From contig CALWBQ010000009.1 of NCBI GenBank assembly GCA_944376125.1, forward strand, positions 1 through 64,000: 64,000 bases of DNA, read 5' to 3'. Each line of letters starts with the position of its first letter. Position 1 is the stretch's first letter. The position numbers and the translations under genes are program-made. The notes below the pieces were generated by a model. That model was not told where the DNA came from. It was given only the letters and a program-made list of their open reading frames with translations, and searched no databases. This DNA comes from an uncultured Lachnospiraceae bacterium. Lineage in GTDB: Bacteria > Bacillota > Clostridia > Lachnospirales > Lachnospiraceae. Below are positions 43,300 through 53,175 of the stretch, one piece after another.

Positions 43300-44232
43300 T
43301 TATGAAATGACGGTACCTGCTCTTCCAAGCAGCGCATCCTTGGCTTTGGCCAGAGAAGTGATAATGGCTTTCCGGCCCTTTCCGTTAGATACAAAGTCTG
43401 CTGAAGCCTCAACCTTAGGAAGCATAGAGGCGGCTGCAAACTGACCGCTCTTCATATATGCCTCGGCTTCTTCCACCGTCATGTGGGAAATAGGAGTTTC
43501 ATCCGGCGTTCCATAGTTTAAAGTAACCTGATCTACGGAGGTGATAATGAGAAGAACATCAGCGTCCACTTCCTTGGCAAGGAGACCGCTGGCCAGATCT
43601 TTTTCGATAACTGCGCTGGCACCCTTTAGACGGTTCCCCTGCTCCAAAACCGGAATGCCGCCGCCTCCGCAGGCGATCACAACCTGATCGGCATCCAGGA
43701 GAGCGCGGATGGCATCAATTTCTACGATGGCTACTGGGTGAGGGGCAGAGACGATCCGGCGGTATCCGGCTCCGGGAATTTCCGTTACATGGTTGCCCTT
43801 GCTTTCCTCTTCGGCAGCTTCCTCGGCATTTAAGATCCGGCCGATCACCTTAACCGGAGTATAAAATGCCTCATCGTAGGGATCTACCGTTACCTGGGTC
43901 AGAATGGTGGAGACAGGCTTATAAATGCCCCGCCGGACTAATTCGCAGCGAAGACCGTTCTGGAGGTCATATCCGATGTAGCCCTGGCTCATAGCGGAGC
44001 AGACGGACATGGGGGCATGGCTGTAGCCGTTGTGCAGTTTAGAAAATTCGTTCATAGCAGTGTGGATCATCCCCACCTGCGGTGCATTGCTGTGGACAAG
44101 AGCCGTCTGCCAGCCTTCCTGAATGAAATCCGCAATGACTTTAGAGGTCTTTTCGACAGCGGCTTTTTGCTCCGGCAGATTGGTTCCCAGGTCCTTATGT
44201 CCAATTGCGATTACAAGTCTCTTTTTTGCCAT
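43300..44232 (-). CDS. arcC: Carbamate kinase
   Basis: 310-residue amino-acid-kinase fold enzyme. SNAPQVGMIHTAMNEF, MSVCSAMSQGYIGYDLQNGL, IVSAPHPVAIVEIDAIRALL and ACGGGGIPV match carbamate kinases, which make ATP from carbamoyl phosphate. The first glycine loop reads IAIGHKDLGTN in place of the usual GGNAL, a form I associate with clostridial members. No arginine deiminase or ornithine carbamoyltransferase gene is nearby, so its carbamoyl phosphate source is elsewhere. The start MAKKRLV is set by family length. Confidence 0.88.
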   Translation of the reverse strand: MAKKRLVIAIGHKDLGTNLPEQKAAVEKTSKVIADFIQEGWQTALVHSNAPQVGMIHTAMNEFSKLHNGYSHAPMSVCSAMSQGYIGYDLQNGLRCELVRRGIYKPVSTILTQVTVDPYDEAFYTPVKVIGRILNAEEAAEEESKGNHVTEIPGAGYRRIVSAPHPVAIVEIDAIRALLDADQVVIACGGGGIPVLEQGNRLKGASAVIEKDLASGLLAKEVDADVLLIITSVDQVTLNYGTPDETPISHMTVEEAEAYMKSGQFAAASMLPKVEASADFVSNGKGRKAIITSLAKAKDALLGRAGTVIS

Positions 44233-44433
44233 AATGTTACCTCTTTTCTTGATGCTCAGTATACCGTATATTATAATGGCGGAGCTGAGAAAAAGCAAGG
44301 AGTCTGTACTGCCGGACAGAAAAGTATGGAAAATTTTGATGTATCATGGTATGATGATGCCAGGGCTCGAAGCGCTCTGTGATTGCTGCGGCGTGAACAG
44401 CCGGAAAATATTTGTTAAAAGGCGGCAGAAAGG

Positions 44434-45225
44434 ATGGAGACAATAAAAAGCGGGCTCAGAGCCTTGTGGAAGGTATTATATCCGCTGATGGTATATTATC
44501 TTTCCGTTTTTGCTGTTGAAGTGATTTTTCAGACCTGGGGCATCCAGATTAATACTACCATTGATATCATCCTGCCGGGTGCAGCGCTGACGCTGGCGAT
44601 CCTTTGGTTCCCATATAAAAGAGACTGGATCTTTCGCCAGGGGCTGATCAAAAAACCGTTTCCTTCCCCAGTACCCATGTGGGAGCACCTGATTATTTTG
44701 GGCGTGGCAGCCAGTATTTCGGGAAACATTTTGATCAGTCTGACTCCTCTATCCCAGTGGTTTCCAGCGGTGGAGGGGGCTGTCGAGGAGATTAATGCTG
44801 CCAATCAGCTGCAGCAGCTTATAGGCATTTGCCTGGTGATACCGGCGGCGGAGGAGATGGTCTTCCGAGGGATCGGATATGGCGGCCTGAGAGATGAGAT
44901 GGGACCTGTGTGGGCATCCGTGTTTTCCGCTCTGTTTTTTGGGGCCTTTCATGGAAATCTAGTTCAGGGAATCTACGCAGGACTGATGGGGCTGATTTTA
45001 GCCTTTATTATGGAGCGGTATCACAGCATGACAGCAGTGTGGCTGGTTCATTCAGCGATGAATGCAGGCTCTCTCTACGTGCTGGATGGAGCATTGCTGA
45101 AAATAATTGACAATAATCTGGCGATATTGGCTTTGGCCGGCCTGATTTCACTGGCGGTAGCAGTGTGCGAAATCCGATTGATTGGAAGAAACATGCCGGC
45201 AGGACAGTGGAAGCGGATTGAATAG
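44434..45225 (+). CDS. CPBP-family intramembrane metalloprotease
   Basis: 263-residue membrane protein with about eight helices. Protease motifs: EEMVFRG (EExxxR, about 147-153), FGAFHGN (second motif His) and HSAMNA near the end. CPBP/Abi proteases are linked with prenyl protein processing, bacteriocin immunity or membrane stress. It starts at ATG 44434 with a modest AGAAAGG site. No bacteriocin genes are nearby, so the role is open. Confidence 0.85.
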   Translation: METIKSGLRALWKVLYPLMVYYLSVFAVEVIFQTWGIQINTTIDIILPGAALTLAILWFPYKRDWIFRQGLIKKPFPSPVPMWEHLIILGVAASISGNILISLTPLSQWFPAVEGAVEEINAANQLQQLIGICLVIPAAEEMVFRGIGYGGLRDEMGPVWASVFSALFFGAFHGNLVQGIYAGLMGLILAFIMERYHSMTAVWLVHSAMNAGSLYVLDGALLKIIDNNLAILALAGLISLAVAVCEIRLIGRNMPAGQWKRIE

Positions 45226-45249
45226 AGCCAGAGAACAGGAGGTACGAGT

Positions 45250-46269
45250 GTGAAACTATTATCCGTTGCAATCCCTTGCTATAATTCGGCGGCATACATG
45301 CGCCACTGCATCGAGACATTGCTCCCGGGCGGCGAGGAGGTCGAGATTCTGATTGTGGATGATGGATCGACTAAAGACAATACAGCTGAGATTGCAGATG
45401 AATATGCCAAAAATTATCCGGGGATATGCAAAGCGATTCACCAGGAAAATGGAGGGCATGGGGAGGCTGTCAATACCGGCCTTCGGAATGCTTCCGGCCT
45501 TTATTTTAAAGTGGTTGACAGTGATGACTGGGTCAACGGGGAGGCTTACGCGAAGGTGCTGGATACTCTGAGAAGATTTTCCGGCGAGGACGATGCTCTG
45601 GATATGCTGGTCAGCAATTTTGTATATGAAAAACAGGGGGCAAAACACAAAAAGGTAATGAATTACCACACCGCCCTCCCGAAGGACAAGGTGATTGGCT
45701 GGGAAGATGTAAAGGTCTTTATGAAAGGTCAGTATATTCTGATGCATTCTGTTATTTATCGGACGGAATTGCTGAGGGAGAGCGGCCTGGAGCTTCCCAA
45801 GCACACCTTCTATGTAGACAACATTTTTGTGTACCAGCCGCTTCCCCATGTGAAGAGGATGTATTATTTGGATGTAAATTTCTATCGATATTTTATCGGA
45901 AGAGAGGATCAGTCAGTAAATGAGCAGGTTATGATTGGACGGATTGATCAGCAGATTCTGGTTACAAAGCTGATGATCGGATATTATGATGTTATGAAGA
46001 TCAGCAGCCGGAAGCTGCGCCACTATATGATCCAGTATCTGGAGATTATGATGACCATCTCTTCAATTTTGGCGATCCGCTCAGAATCCGAAGAGAATCT
46101 TAGAAAAAAGAAGGAACTCTGGCAGTATTTGAAGCAGAAAAATTTCCCGCTCTACCTGCGGCTGCGGTGGGGCTTTCTGGGACAAGGCGTTAACCTGCCT
46201 GGGAAGGGGGGCCGAAAGGTTTCTGTGGCCGGCTACAAAATTACTCAGAAGTTTTATGGATTTAATTAA
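45250..46269 (+). CDS. Family 2 glycosyltransferase
   Basis: 339-residue GT-A enzyme starting at GTG (45250) behind GGAGG. LLSVAIPCYNSAAYMRHCIE and ILIVDDGSTKDN bind the nucleotide sugar; KVVDSDDWVN holds the metal-binding DxD-like site. The C-terminal region is basic with no clear membrane helix, so the protein is probably peripheral. Likely target: a lipid-linked or surface glycan. It is a single gene with its own terminator. Confidence 0.85.
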   Translation: MKLLSVAIPCYNSAAYMRHCIETLLPGGEEVEILIVDDGSTKDNTAEIADEYAKNYPGICKAIHQENGGHGEAVNTGLRNASGLYFKVVDSDDWVNGEAYAKVLDTLRRFSGEDDALDMLVSNFVYEKQGAKHKKVMNYHTALPKDKVIGWEDVKVFMKGQYILMHSVIYRTELLRESGLELPKHTFYVDNIFVYQPLPHVKRMYYLDVNFYRYFIGREDQSVNEQVMIGRIDQQILVTKLMIGYYDVMKISSRKLRHYMIQYLEIMMTISSILAIRSESEENLRKKKELWQYLKQKNFPLYLRLRWGFLGQGVNLPGKGGRKVSVAGYKITQKFYGFN

Positions 46270-46272
46270 TAA

Positions 46273-46312
46273 AAAAGGGAACCGGTGTGTTAGGTCATGC
46301 CGGTTCCCTTTT
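46273..46312 (+). terminator. Terminator after glycosyltransferase
   Basis: Perfect 13-bp stem AAAAGGGAACCGG/CCGGTTCCCTTTT, ending in T-rich sequence. Confidence 0.85.
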
Positions 46313-46419
46313 CCTTTGGCGCACAAAAAGCAGGTGAGGTACAGTGGTCTGATAAGGGCGCGCGGAAGTCTTTGGATTCATATGGTTCCGAAAGCTCAGG
46401 ATTGATTGCAAAATGAAAA

Positions 46420-46452
46420 TATCCGCCATACCATTTTCTGATAGGGCGGATA
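46420..46452 (-). terminator. Terminator after the PAP2 gene
   Basis: 8-bp stem TATCCGCC/GGCGGATA; on the minus strand it is followed by TTTTCATTTT. Confidence 0.7.
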
Positions 46453-46474
46453 CTAGAAATTTTCACATCAGTAA

Positions 46475-47131
46475 TTATCCTGCCACCTTTGTCGGGGCTT
46501 TCTTTCTGGCATCGGCATATCGATACCCATAAATCACAAAATACAGAATATAAGCCATCATGCAGCCGCCAAAAACATCTACTACTGAGTGTTGTTTTAA
46601 AAATACAGTAGCCATGCAGATTAGAACCATCAGAACGAAGGATCCGTGCTGAATAGCTGGATGCTTCTTCAGCAGCGAACTTCTCATAACAGCAACATGG
46701 ACACAGATGGAATTATACACATGGATGCTGGGAAAAACGTTTGTAGGTGTGTCTGTTGCATATAAGGAAGCGACGGCTTTGGAAAAAATATTTTTATCAG
46801 GATCCAGAGCTGGCCTAAAATCAGTGCCGTTGTGGAAAAATGTGCAGATAATCAGGCTGATGGTCATGCCGCTGAACAGGTAAATACACAGCCTGTAATA
46901 TTCCTCTTTGTTTGTGAAAAAGAGAAACAGTACGGTAACGCTGACATAGAGAAACCACAACAAATAGGGGACAATAAAATACTCACAAAAAGGAATATAA
47001 TCATCCAGCCGCACATGAATTACATGGTAATTTGTGGTGACGGTCTGCTCCAGATAAAAAAACCAGACCAGATAGACCAGGGCGTAGGATAATATCCATG
47101 CATGTTTATATTTATGGAGAAACTGTTTCAT
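46475..47131 (-). CDS. PAP2-family membrane phosphatase
   Basis: 218-residue protein with six hydrophobic helices. The PAP2 motifs are partly visible: NVFPSIHVYNS (P-S-x-H) and KQHSVVDVFGG (H-x-x-x-D); the first Lys/Arg motif is replaced by TDFRPALDPDKN. It probably removes phosphate from phosphatidate or undecaprenyl pyrophosphate. The start MKQFLHKYKHAWIL is chosen because upstream residues do not fit; its ribosome site is weak. Confidence 0.75.
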   Translation of the reverse strand: MKQFLHKYKHAWILSYALVYLVWFFYLEQTVTTNYHVIHVRLDDYIPFCEYFIVPYLLWFLYVSVTVLFLFFTNKEEYYRLCIYLFSGMTISLIICTFFHNGTDFRPALDPDKNIFSKAVASLYATDTPTNVFPSIHVYNSICVHVAVMRSSLLKKHPAIQHGSFVLMVLICMATVFLKQHSVVDVFGGCMMAYILYFVIYGYRYADARKKAPTKVAG

Positions 47132-47205
47132 ACAGTTAAAAGATTCCCTTCTTTCTGCTGCCGTTGGGCGCACAATCAATAAAATCATATGATGATTACG
47201 TTCGC

Positions 47206-47285
47206 GGAAGACCTCGCCAAGTGCCTGCAGTACACGAGATATCGGCTAAATTCATGGGAGACTTCACCAAGTGTTCATAGTATAC
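47206..47285. repeat. Imperfect direct repeat
   Basis: Two copies of about 30 bases (47206-47235 and 47256-47285), 21 of 30 positions equal around the shared word CCAAGTG, spaced by 50 bases, upstream of the PAP2 gene. The role is unknown; it may be two binding sites of a regulator. Confidence 0.35.
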
Positions 47286-47468
47286 CATGTTCGGAGAGGA
47301 AGAACAAGAGTGTTAATGAAATGTTAATAAATTATGGCAATATTTCAAAAGAATGTAATATTTGCTGGGTTCGGGGAACGATCAGGGGGATTAAGCAGAG
47401 AAAACAAGGGCAGAAGATATAGAAAAAATATATAAAACAAAAAACCCTTGAAAAACAAGGGCTTTTAG

Positions 47469-47542
47469 TAGCGGAAGGGAGATTCGAACTCTCGACACTA
47501 CGGGTATGAACCGTATGCTCTAGCCAACTGAGCTATTCCGCC
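47469..47542 (-). tRNA. tRNA-Met (CAT)
   Basis: 74 bases. Acceptor GGCGGAA/TTCCGCT, D arm GCTCAGTTGGCTAGAGC, anticodon loop TTCATAC giving CAT, T arm with GTTCGAATC. CCA is not encoded. It could be elongator or initiator; no initiator-type mismatch at the acceptor end is seen except G-T, and the sequence is like elongator Met tRNA of Clostridia. Confidence 0.92.
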
Positions 47543-47549
47543 AGGATGA

Positions 47550-47622
47550 TGGGGCCTACAGGGCTCGAACCTGTGACCCTCTGCTTGTAAGGCAGATGCT
47601 CTCCCAGCTGAGCTAAGACCCC
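47550..47622 (-). tRNA. tRNA-Val (TAC)
   Basis: 73 bases. Acceptor GGGGTCT/AGGCCCC with A discriminator, D arm GCTCAGCTGGGAGAGC, anticodon loop CTTACAA (TAC), T loop GTTCGAGCC. Seven bases upstream of tRNA-Met in the same direction, probably one transcript. Confidence 0.93.
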
Positions 47623-47859
47623 ATTCAGTGTGCCGTGCGAATGATCTCATTCGCGACTGCTTGCATAGTATAATCCATATTGTCCCAATTGTCAATACTT
47701 TTTCTACAATTTTTTTCGGAAAATTTTATCGCCAAATTTTATAGTTCTTTTATTATCATTCATAGGGTTTTATGGTATAATGAAAATACTTGAACGTTTA
47801 GAATTCAGGGTATATCCCCTTTGAGCTTGAACTGCAATGATAAATATCAGGAGGATTCC

Positions 47860-48792
47860 ATGTACTATTTTATTGTAAATCCCCATTCGAGCAATGGGAG
47901 GGGAGAGAGGATATGGAAAAAACTGGAAAAGCTGCTAAAGGATTGGAAGGTAGAGTATCAGTGTTTTGTGACGGAAAAACCGGGAGATGCGAAACGATTT
48001 GCCCGGCTGCTGACAGAGGGAATACGGGAGCCGAGGACGATAACGGCAGTCGGAGGAGACGGAACAGTAAATGAGATTTTAGATGGTCTGCTTTTCTGCG
48101 GCCCTGTGACCTTTGGCTATATTCCGACAGGTTCTGGAAATGATTTGGCGCGCAGTCTTAAATTTCCGCAAAATCCCAAGAAATGTCTGAAGAAAATTCT
48201 TTATTCCCCGAACTGCAAACAAATGGATTATGGTGTACTTTCTTACGGTGAAGACGCGGTGTTCCACAGGAGATTCTGCGTCAGTGCCGGCATAGGGATG
48301 GATGCGGCCGTCTGCCATAATCTCTTGTTTTCCAGGAAAAGACAGTGCTTTTGCGGAAAACATCTGGGGAAGCTGGCATATCTGTTTATAGGGATCAAAC
48401 AGCTGATTTTGGCAAAGCCAGTAAGGGGTTATCTGATTTTAGACGGTGTGAAAAAGGTGGAGTTTAACCACATTTATTTTATTGCATTTCATATTCATCC
48501 TTACGAAGGAGGAGGATTCCGGTTTGCCCCTCAGGCAAATCCGTTTGACGGCAGGCTGTCTGTCAGTGTAGTTAGCCACAGCAGCAAGCGGAAACTAATC
48601 CCCCTGTTTCTCTCTGCATATTTTGGCGTCAGAAAAAAGAAACATCTAAAGGGAATCCGGACATATGAATGTAGAGAAGCCAGGATCCACACAGAGAGGC
48701 CCATGGCTGTCCATACGGATGGAGAGAGCTGTTTCTGCCAAGATGACCTTCAGGTTCAGTGTATTGAGAGGCAGCTCCGAATCATTGTGTAG
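47860..48792 (+). CDS. Diacylglycerol/lipid kinase family protein
   Basis: 310-residue lipid kinase (DagK/YegS type). [17 protein letters not shown], the nucleotide loop [14 protein letters not shown] and [13 protein letters not shown] are diagnostic. It phosphorylates diacylglycerol or a related lipid to recycle it into phospholipid or teichoic acid metabolism. GGAGG is placed before ATG 47860. The C-terminal part is rich in Cys and basic residues, somewhat unusual. It is followed by ispF. Confidence 0.88.
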   Translation: MYYFIVNPHSSNGRGERIWKKLEKLLKDWKVEYQCFVTEKPGDAKRFARLLTEGIREPRTITAVGGDGTVNEILDGLLFCGPVTFGYIPTGSGNDLARSLKFPQNPKKCLKKILYSPNCKQMDYGVLSYGEDAVFHRRFCVSAGIGMDAAVCHNLLFSRKRQCFCGKHLGKLAYLFIGIKQLILAKPVRGYLILDGVKKVEFNHIYFIAFHIHPYEGGGFRFAPQANPFDGRLSVSVVSHSSKRKLIPLFLSAYFGVRKKKHLKGIRTYECREARIHTERPMAVHTDGESCFCQDDLQVQCIERQLRIIV

Positions 48793-48818
48793 GGCTGGAT
48801 GAACAGAAAGGAATTGGA

Positions 48819-49367
48819 ATGAGAATAGGACAAGGATACGATGTACACAGGCTGACAGAGGGCCGGGATCTTATTTTAGGAGGCGTCAAAGTCCCTTATG
48901 AAAAGGGATTGCTGGGACACTCGGATGCGGATGTGCTGACCCATGCCATTATGGATGCGCTGCTAGGTGCGGCGGCTTTGGGAGATATCGGTCAGCATTT
49001 CCCAGATACGGATCCTAAATATAAGGGAATTTCCAGCATTGCTTTGCTGGAGCATGTGGGGGCCCTTCTGGACAGCAGACATTATATAATAGAAAATATC
49101 GATGCAACTATCATCTGTCAGAGACCCAAGCTGGCGGCTTACCGCCCTCAGATGGCGGAGAACATTGCCAGGGCGCTGAACATTCCGGTGAGCAAGGTCA
49201 GCATTAAGGCTACCACGGAAGAGGGCCTGGGATTCACCGGCACAGGGGAGGGAATTTCCGCTCAGGCAGTTACCCTGTTGACGGAAGTGGCTAATTACTG
49301 TTATGATGATGCCATCATGCAGCCGGGGACAAACGGCTGCGGCGGCTGTCCAGGGTGTCAGAGCTGA
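48819..49367 (+). CDS. ispF: 2-C-methyl-D-erythritol 2,4-cyclodiphosphate synthase
   Basis: 182-residue IspF of the MEP isoprenoid pathway. GQGYDVHRL and [20 protein letters not shown] carry the zinc ligands (D-x-H, His); [15 protein letters not shown] and [20 protein letters not shown] complete the pattern. It is about 20 residues longer than usual, with a Cys/Gly-rich tail ([16 protein letters not shown]) that may bind metal or be a relaxed extension. It lies directly before cysS. Confidence 0.93.
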   Translation: MRIGQGYDVHRLTEGRDLILGGVKVPYEKGLLGHSDADVLTHAIMDALLGAAALGDIGQHFPDTDPKYKGISSIALLEHVGALLDSRHYIIENIDATIICQRPKLAAYRPQMAENIARALNIPVSKVSIKATTEEGLGFTGTGEGISAQAVTLLTEVANYCYDDAIMQPGTNGCGGCPGCQS

Positions 49368-49422
49368 GCAGCTGACGATATTTCAGAAAGACCATCAAAA
49401 AGCAGGAGGACAGGAATCTATT

Positions 49423-50832
49423 ATGAAGATTTTTAATACACTCAGCAGGCAGAAAGAAGAATTTGTGCCCCTGGAGCCGGGCAAGGTTAAGATGTATGTC
49501 TGCGGCCCCACAGTTTATAATTTTATCCATATTGGAAACGCCCGGCCGATGATCGTGTTTGATACTGTCAGGCGTTACTTTGAGTATAAAGGATATGAAG
49601 TGAATTACGTTTCGAATTTCACAGATGTGGACGACAAGATCATCAAAAAGGCTATAGAAGAAGGTGTTGACGCCGAAACTATTTCCAAGCGGTACATCGA
49701 TGAATGTAAGAAGGATATGGCGGCCATGAATGTAAAGCCGGCTACTACCCATCCTCTCGCTACCCAGGAAATCTGCGGAATGCTGGATATGATCCAGACT
49801 CTTATTGATAAAGGATACGCATATGCGGCTCAAGATGGGACCGTTTATTACAGAACCAAATCGTTTCCGGACTACGGAAAATTGTCCCACAAGAATTTGG
49901 ATGATCTTCAGTCAGGGTTCCGTGAAATTAAGGTGACAGGAGAAGAGGGGAAGGAAGACCCGTCTGATTTTGTTTTGTGGAAGCCTAAAAAAGAAGGAGA
50001 GCCTTTCTGGGAGTCTCCTTGGTGCCAGGGCCGGCCGGGATGGCATATTGAGTGCTCTGTAATGTCCAAAAAGTATCTTGGAGATCAGATCGATATCCAT
50101 GCAGGCGGGGAGGATCTGATATTCCCGCACCACGAGAACGAGATTGCTCAGAGTGAAGCGGCAAATGGAAAGCAGTTTGCAACCTATTGGATGCACAATG
50201 CATTTTTGAATATTGATAATAAAAAAATGTCCAAGTCTCTCGGGAATTTCTTTACAGTCCGTGAGATCAGCGAGAAGTACGATCTTCAGGTTCTGCGCTT
50301 CTTTATGCTCAGTGCTCATTACAGAAGCCCGCTGAATTTCAGCGCTGACCTGATGGAGGCGTCCAAAAATGGGCTGGAGAGGATTCTCACCTGCGCCGGA
50401 CGCCTTCGCGATTTGGAAAAGACCAGCGGCGATAAGCCGATTTCAGAGGAGGAGCAGGCGAATCTTGCAGCAATGAAGGAGCTGACAGCAAAATATGAGG
50501 CGGCCATGGACGATGACTTTAACACGGCAGATGCCATTTCTGCCCTGTTTGAGATGGTAAAGCTCGCTAACACTGCAGCAGGAGAGGACAGCAGCCGGGA
50601 ATTTGTCTCTAGACTGCGCCGGGAGATTGATACTCTGTGCGATGTGCTGGGAATTCTGACAGAAAAGAAGGAAGAAGTATTGGACAGCGAGATTGAAGAG
50701 ATGATTGCTGCACGCCAGCAGGCGCGGAAAGAAAAGAATTTTGCCTTAGCGGATGAGATACGCGGGAAGCTGCAGGAAATGGGGATCTTGCTTGAAGATA
50801 CCAGAGAGGGTGTTAAATGGAAGAGAGCCTGA
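49423..50832 (+). CDS. cysS: Cysteinyl-tRNA synthetase
   Basis: 469-residue class I synthetase starting MKIFNTLSRQKEEFVPLEPG. HIGN (FIHIGNARP), zinc ligands (MYVCGPTVYNF; CSVMSKKY; GGEDLIFPHHENE) and KMSKS (NKKMSKSLGNFF) are present. It attaches cysteine to tRNA-Cys. It is followed, with a 16-base overlap, by Mini-RNase III, the usual clostridial and Bacillus order. Confidence 0.96.
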   Translation: MKIFNTLSRQKEEFVPLEPGKVKMYVCGPTVYNFIHIGNARPMIVFDTVRRYFEYKGYEVNYVSNFTDVDDKIIKKAIEEGVDAETISKRYIDECKKDMAAMNVKPATTHPLATQEICGMLDMIQTLIDKGYAYAAQDGTVYYRTKSFPDYGKLSHKNLDDLQSGFREIKVTGEEGKEDPSDFVLWKPKKEGEPFWESPWCQGRPGWHIECSVMSKKYLGDQIDIHAGGEDLIFPHHENEIAQSEAANGKQFATYWMHNAFLNIDNKKMSKSLGNFFTVREISEKYDLQVLRFFMLSAHYRSPLNFSADLMEASKNGLERILTCAGRLRDLEKTSGDKPISEEEQANLAAMKELTAKYEAAMDDDFNTADAISALFEMVKLANTAAGEDSSREFVSRLRREIDTLCDVLGILTEKKEEVLDSEIEEMIAARQQARKEKNFALADEIRGKLQEMGILLEDTREGVKWKRA

Positions 50833-51299
50833 GCCGAGAAGAAATGCCAGAGACGGCAGATAGAGACCAAGCAGATTTTCTAACTCTTTATAAAGAACGT
50901 TTTGGGCTGAAAAAAATGGATCCCGGAATGTATTCACCCCTTGTCCTCGCCTACATCGGGGATGCAGTCTATGAGCTGATGATTCGGACTAAGATTGTAA
51001 ATGGAGGCAATGCCCAGGTCAATAAGCTCCACCGCAGGAGCGCAGCTCTGGTGAAAGCGGAGACTCAGGCAAGGCTGATCCATGCGCTGGAGCCATTCCT
51101 GACGGAGGAGGAGGCCAGCGTCTACAGGCGGGGGCGAAATGCCAAGTCCATGACCGTGGCAAAGCATGCGACCATGACGGATTACCGGAGGGCTACAGGT
51201 TTAGAGGCCCTGATTGGCTGGCTGTTCCTTTCAGAGCGCTTTGATCGCCTGGCAGAGCTGACGGCGATGGGATTAAAAGAGATTGGAGAACTTACATGA
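50817..51299 (+). CDS. mrnC: Mini-ribonuclease III
   Basis: 160-residue Mini-III, an RNase III catalytic domain without the dsRNA-binding domain. LVLAYIGDAVYELMIRTKIV carries the catalytic acidic pattern and the later ATGLEALIGWLFLSERF the second acidic site. It matures 23S rRNA ends. Operon position after cysS and before rlmB is conserved in Firmicutes. The start overlaps the cysS end. Confidence 0.93.
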   Translation: MEESLSREEMPETADRDQADFLTLYKERFGLKKMDPGMYSPLVLAYIGDAVYELMIRTKIVNGGNAQVNKLHRRSAALVKAETQARLIHALEPFLTEEEASVYRRGRNAKSMTVAKHATMTDYRRATGLEALIGWLFLSERFDRLAELTAMGLKEIGELT

Positions 51300-52036
51300 G
51301 ATATGAAGAACTGACCATAGAAGGCCGGAATGCTGTTATGGAGGCGTTCCGGGCTGGAAAGCCTATTGACCGGCTGTTTGTCCTGGACGGATGCCAGGAT
51401 GGGCCAGTCCGTTCCATTACGAGAGAGGCCAGGAAACACGACACGATCATCACATATGTTTCCAAAGAACGCCTGGACCAGATGTCGGAGACTGGAAAGC
51501 ATCAGGGCGTGATTGCCTATGCGGCAGCCTATGAATATTCAGAGGTTGAGGATATGCTGAAACTGGCAGAAGAGAAGGGGGAACCTCCGTTTCTCTTTCT
51601 GCTGGACGGAATAGAAGATCCCCACAATCTGGGAGCTATTATCCGGACGGCCAACCTTGCCGGCGCACATGGGGTGATCATCCCTAAGCGAAGGGCTGTG
51701 GGGCTTACGGCGACTGTGGCCCGCACATCCGCAGGGGCGCTCAATTATACTCCGGTGGCCAAAGTGACCAATCTGACTGCCACTATGGAGGATCTGAAAA
51801 AAAGAGGACTGTGGTTCGTCTGTGCGGATATGGGCGGCGAACTGATGTACCGGCTGGATTTAAAAGGCCCTATTGGTCTGGTGATCGGAAATGAGGGGGA
51901 TGGCGTCAGCAAGCTGGTGAAAGAAACCTGTGATATGACAGCTTCAATTCCCATGAAAGGGGATATTGATTCTCTCAATGCGTCCGTGGCAGCAGGAGTG
52001 CTGGCCTATGAGATCGTAAGACAGAGGATGAACTGA
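51296..52036 (+). CDS. rlmB: 23S rRNA 2'-O-methyltransferase RlmB (SpoU family)
   Basis: 246-residue SPOUT methyltransferase. The N-terminal L30e-like substrate-binding part (EGRNAVMEAFRAGKPIDRLF) is followed by the knotted domain: LDGIEDPHNLGAIIRTANLA, LVIGNEGDGVSKLVKETCD and IPMKGDIDSLNASVAAGVL. It methylates a guanosine in 23S rRNA (G2251 in E. coli). ATGA overlap with mrnC. Confidence 0.93.
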   Translation: MRYEELTIEGRNAVMEAFRAGKPIDRLFVLDGCQDGPVRSITREARKHDTIITYVSKERLDQMSETGKHQGVIAYAAAYEYSEVEDMLKLAEEKGEPPFLFLLDGIEDPHNLGAIIRTANLAGAHGVIIPKRRAVGLTATVARTSAGALNYTPVAKVTNLTATMEDLKKRGLWFVCADMGGELMYRLDLKGPIGLVIGNEGDGVSKLVKETCDMTASIPMKGDIDSLNASVAAGVLAYEIVRQRMN

Positions 52037-52167
52037 ATCAAAAGTTTTCTCTGCGGAAAAAGATGTAAAAAAGATTCACATTGCATCGATGCATACTTGC
52101 CCGATTGTCTTGACATACTACAAAGAAACAGGAGAACGTCAGAGAAGAGTGTGAGAGGAGAATGTGC

Positions 52168-53121
52168 ATGAGAGCTGACAAGAGAAAAGTTGTTCTGGTA
52201 GGGACTGGGATGGTTGGTATGAGCTATGCCTACAGCTTATTGAATCAGAACGCCTGCGACGAGTTAGTATTGATTGATGTAAACAAACAGAGGGCAGAAG
52301 GGGAGGCGATGGACTTAAATCACGGTCTGGCCTTCTCTTCATCTAATATGAAAATTTATGCAGGCGAGTACCGGGACTGCCGGGATGCCGATATTGTGGT
52401 GATCTGTGCTGGTGTAGCTCAGAAACCTGGGGAGACCAGATTGGATCTGTTAAAGCGCAATGCGGCTGTTTTTCAGTCTATCGTTGAGCCGGTGGCGGCT
52501 TCCGGTTTTAATGGAATTTTCCTGGTGGCTACAAACCCGGTAGATATTATGACCAGAATTACCTGTGAATTGTCTGGATTTAATCCCAGGAGGGTACTGG
52601 GAAGCGGGACTGCTCTGGATACGGCCAGACTTCGTTATCTGTTGGGAGAATATCTGGAGGTGGATCCGAGAAATGTCCATGCTTACGTAATCGGAGAACA
52701 TGGAGACAGCGAGTTTGTTCCCTGGAGCCAGGCAATGGTGGCTACGAAGCCTATCCTGGAGCTCTGCGGTGATGGAGGCCAATCAGCGCCGGTTTGCCAG
52801 GACAAGCTGGATGAGATTGAGACGGAGGTTCGGGAGGCTGCCTATAAGATTATTGAAGCTAAGAAAGCGACGTATTACGGGATTGGGATGGCTCTTACGA
52901 GAATCACCAAGGCGATCCTGGGCGATGAGCACAGCGTTCTGACGGTGTCTGCAATGCTGCGGGGAGATTATGGGCAGAGAGATGTTTTTATCGGTGTTCC
53001 CTGTATTATTAACCAGAACGGGATCCAAAAGGTTCTGACCTTATCGCTGACTGATGAGGAAAAGGCGAAGCTGGGCCAGTCCTGCGATACTCTGCGGGAA
53101 AGTTTTGAAGGGATTCTGTAA
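52168..53121 (+). CDS. ldh: L-lactate dehydrogenase
   Basis: 317-residue LDH. GTGMVGMSYAYSL binds NAD, VATNPVDIMTRITC and GSGTALDTARLRYLLGEYL follow, and the catalytic His is in IGEHGDSEFVPWS. Substrate Arg and specificity loop (VAQKPGETRLDLL, Gln before Lys) point to lactate rather than malate. It converts pyruvate to lactate to regenerate NAD. The start at MRADKRK is preferred to the ATG six bases earlier, because of spacing from AGGAG. Confidence 0.93.
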   Translation: MRADKRKVVLVGTGMVGMSYAYSLLNQNACDELVLIDVNKQRAEGEAMDLNHGLAFSSSNMKIYAGEYRDCRDADIVVICAGVAQKPGETRLDLLKRNAAVFQSIVEPVAASGFNGIFLVATNPVDIMTRITCELSGFNPRRVLGSGTALDTARLRYLLGEYLEVDPRNVHAYVIGEHGDSEFVPWSQAMVATKPILELCGDGGQSAPVCQDKLDEIETEVREAAYKIIEAKKATYYGIGMALTRITKAILGDEHSVLTVSAMLRGDYGQRDVFIGVPCIINQNGIQKVLTLSLTDEEKAKLGQSCDTLRESFEGIL

Positions 53122-53175
53122 TCTGCATGGCTTCCCGCAGCGGAGATTCGCGTTTTGGATTCAAACAGTATAAAG

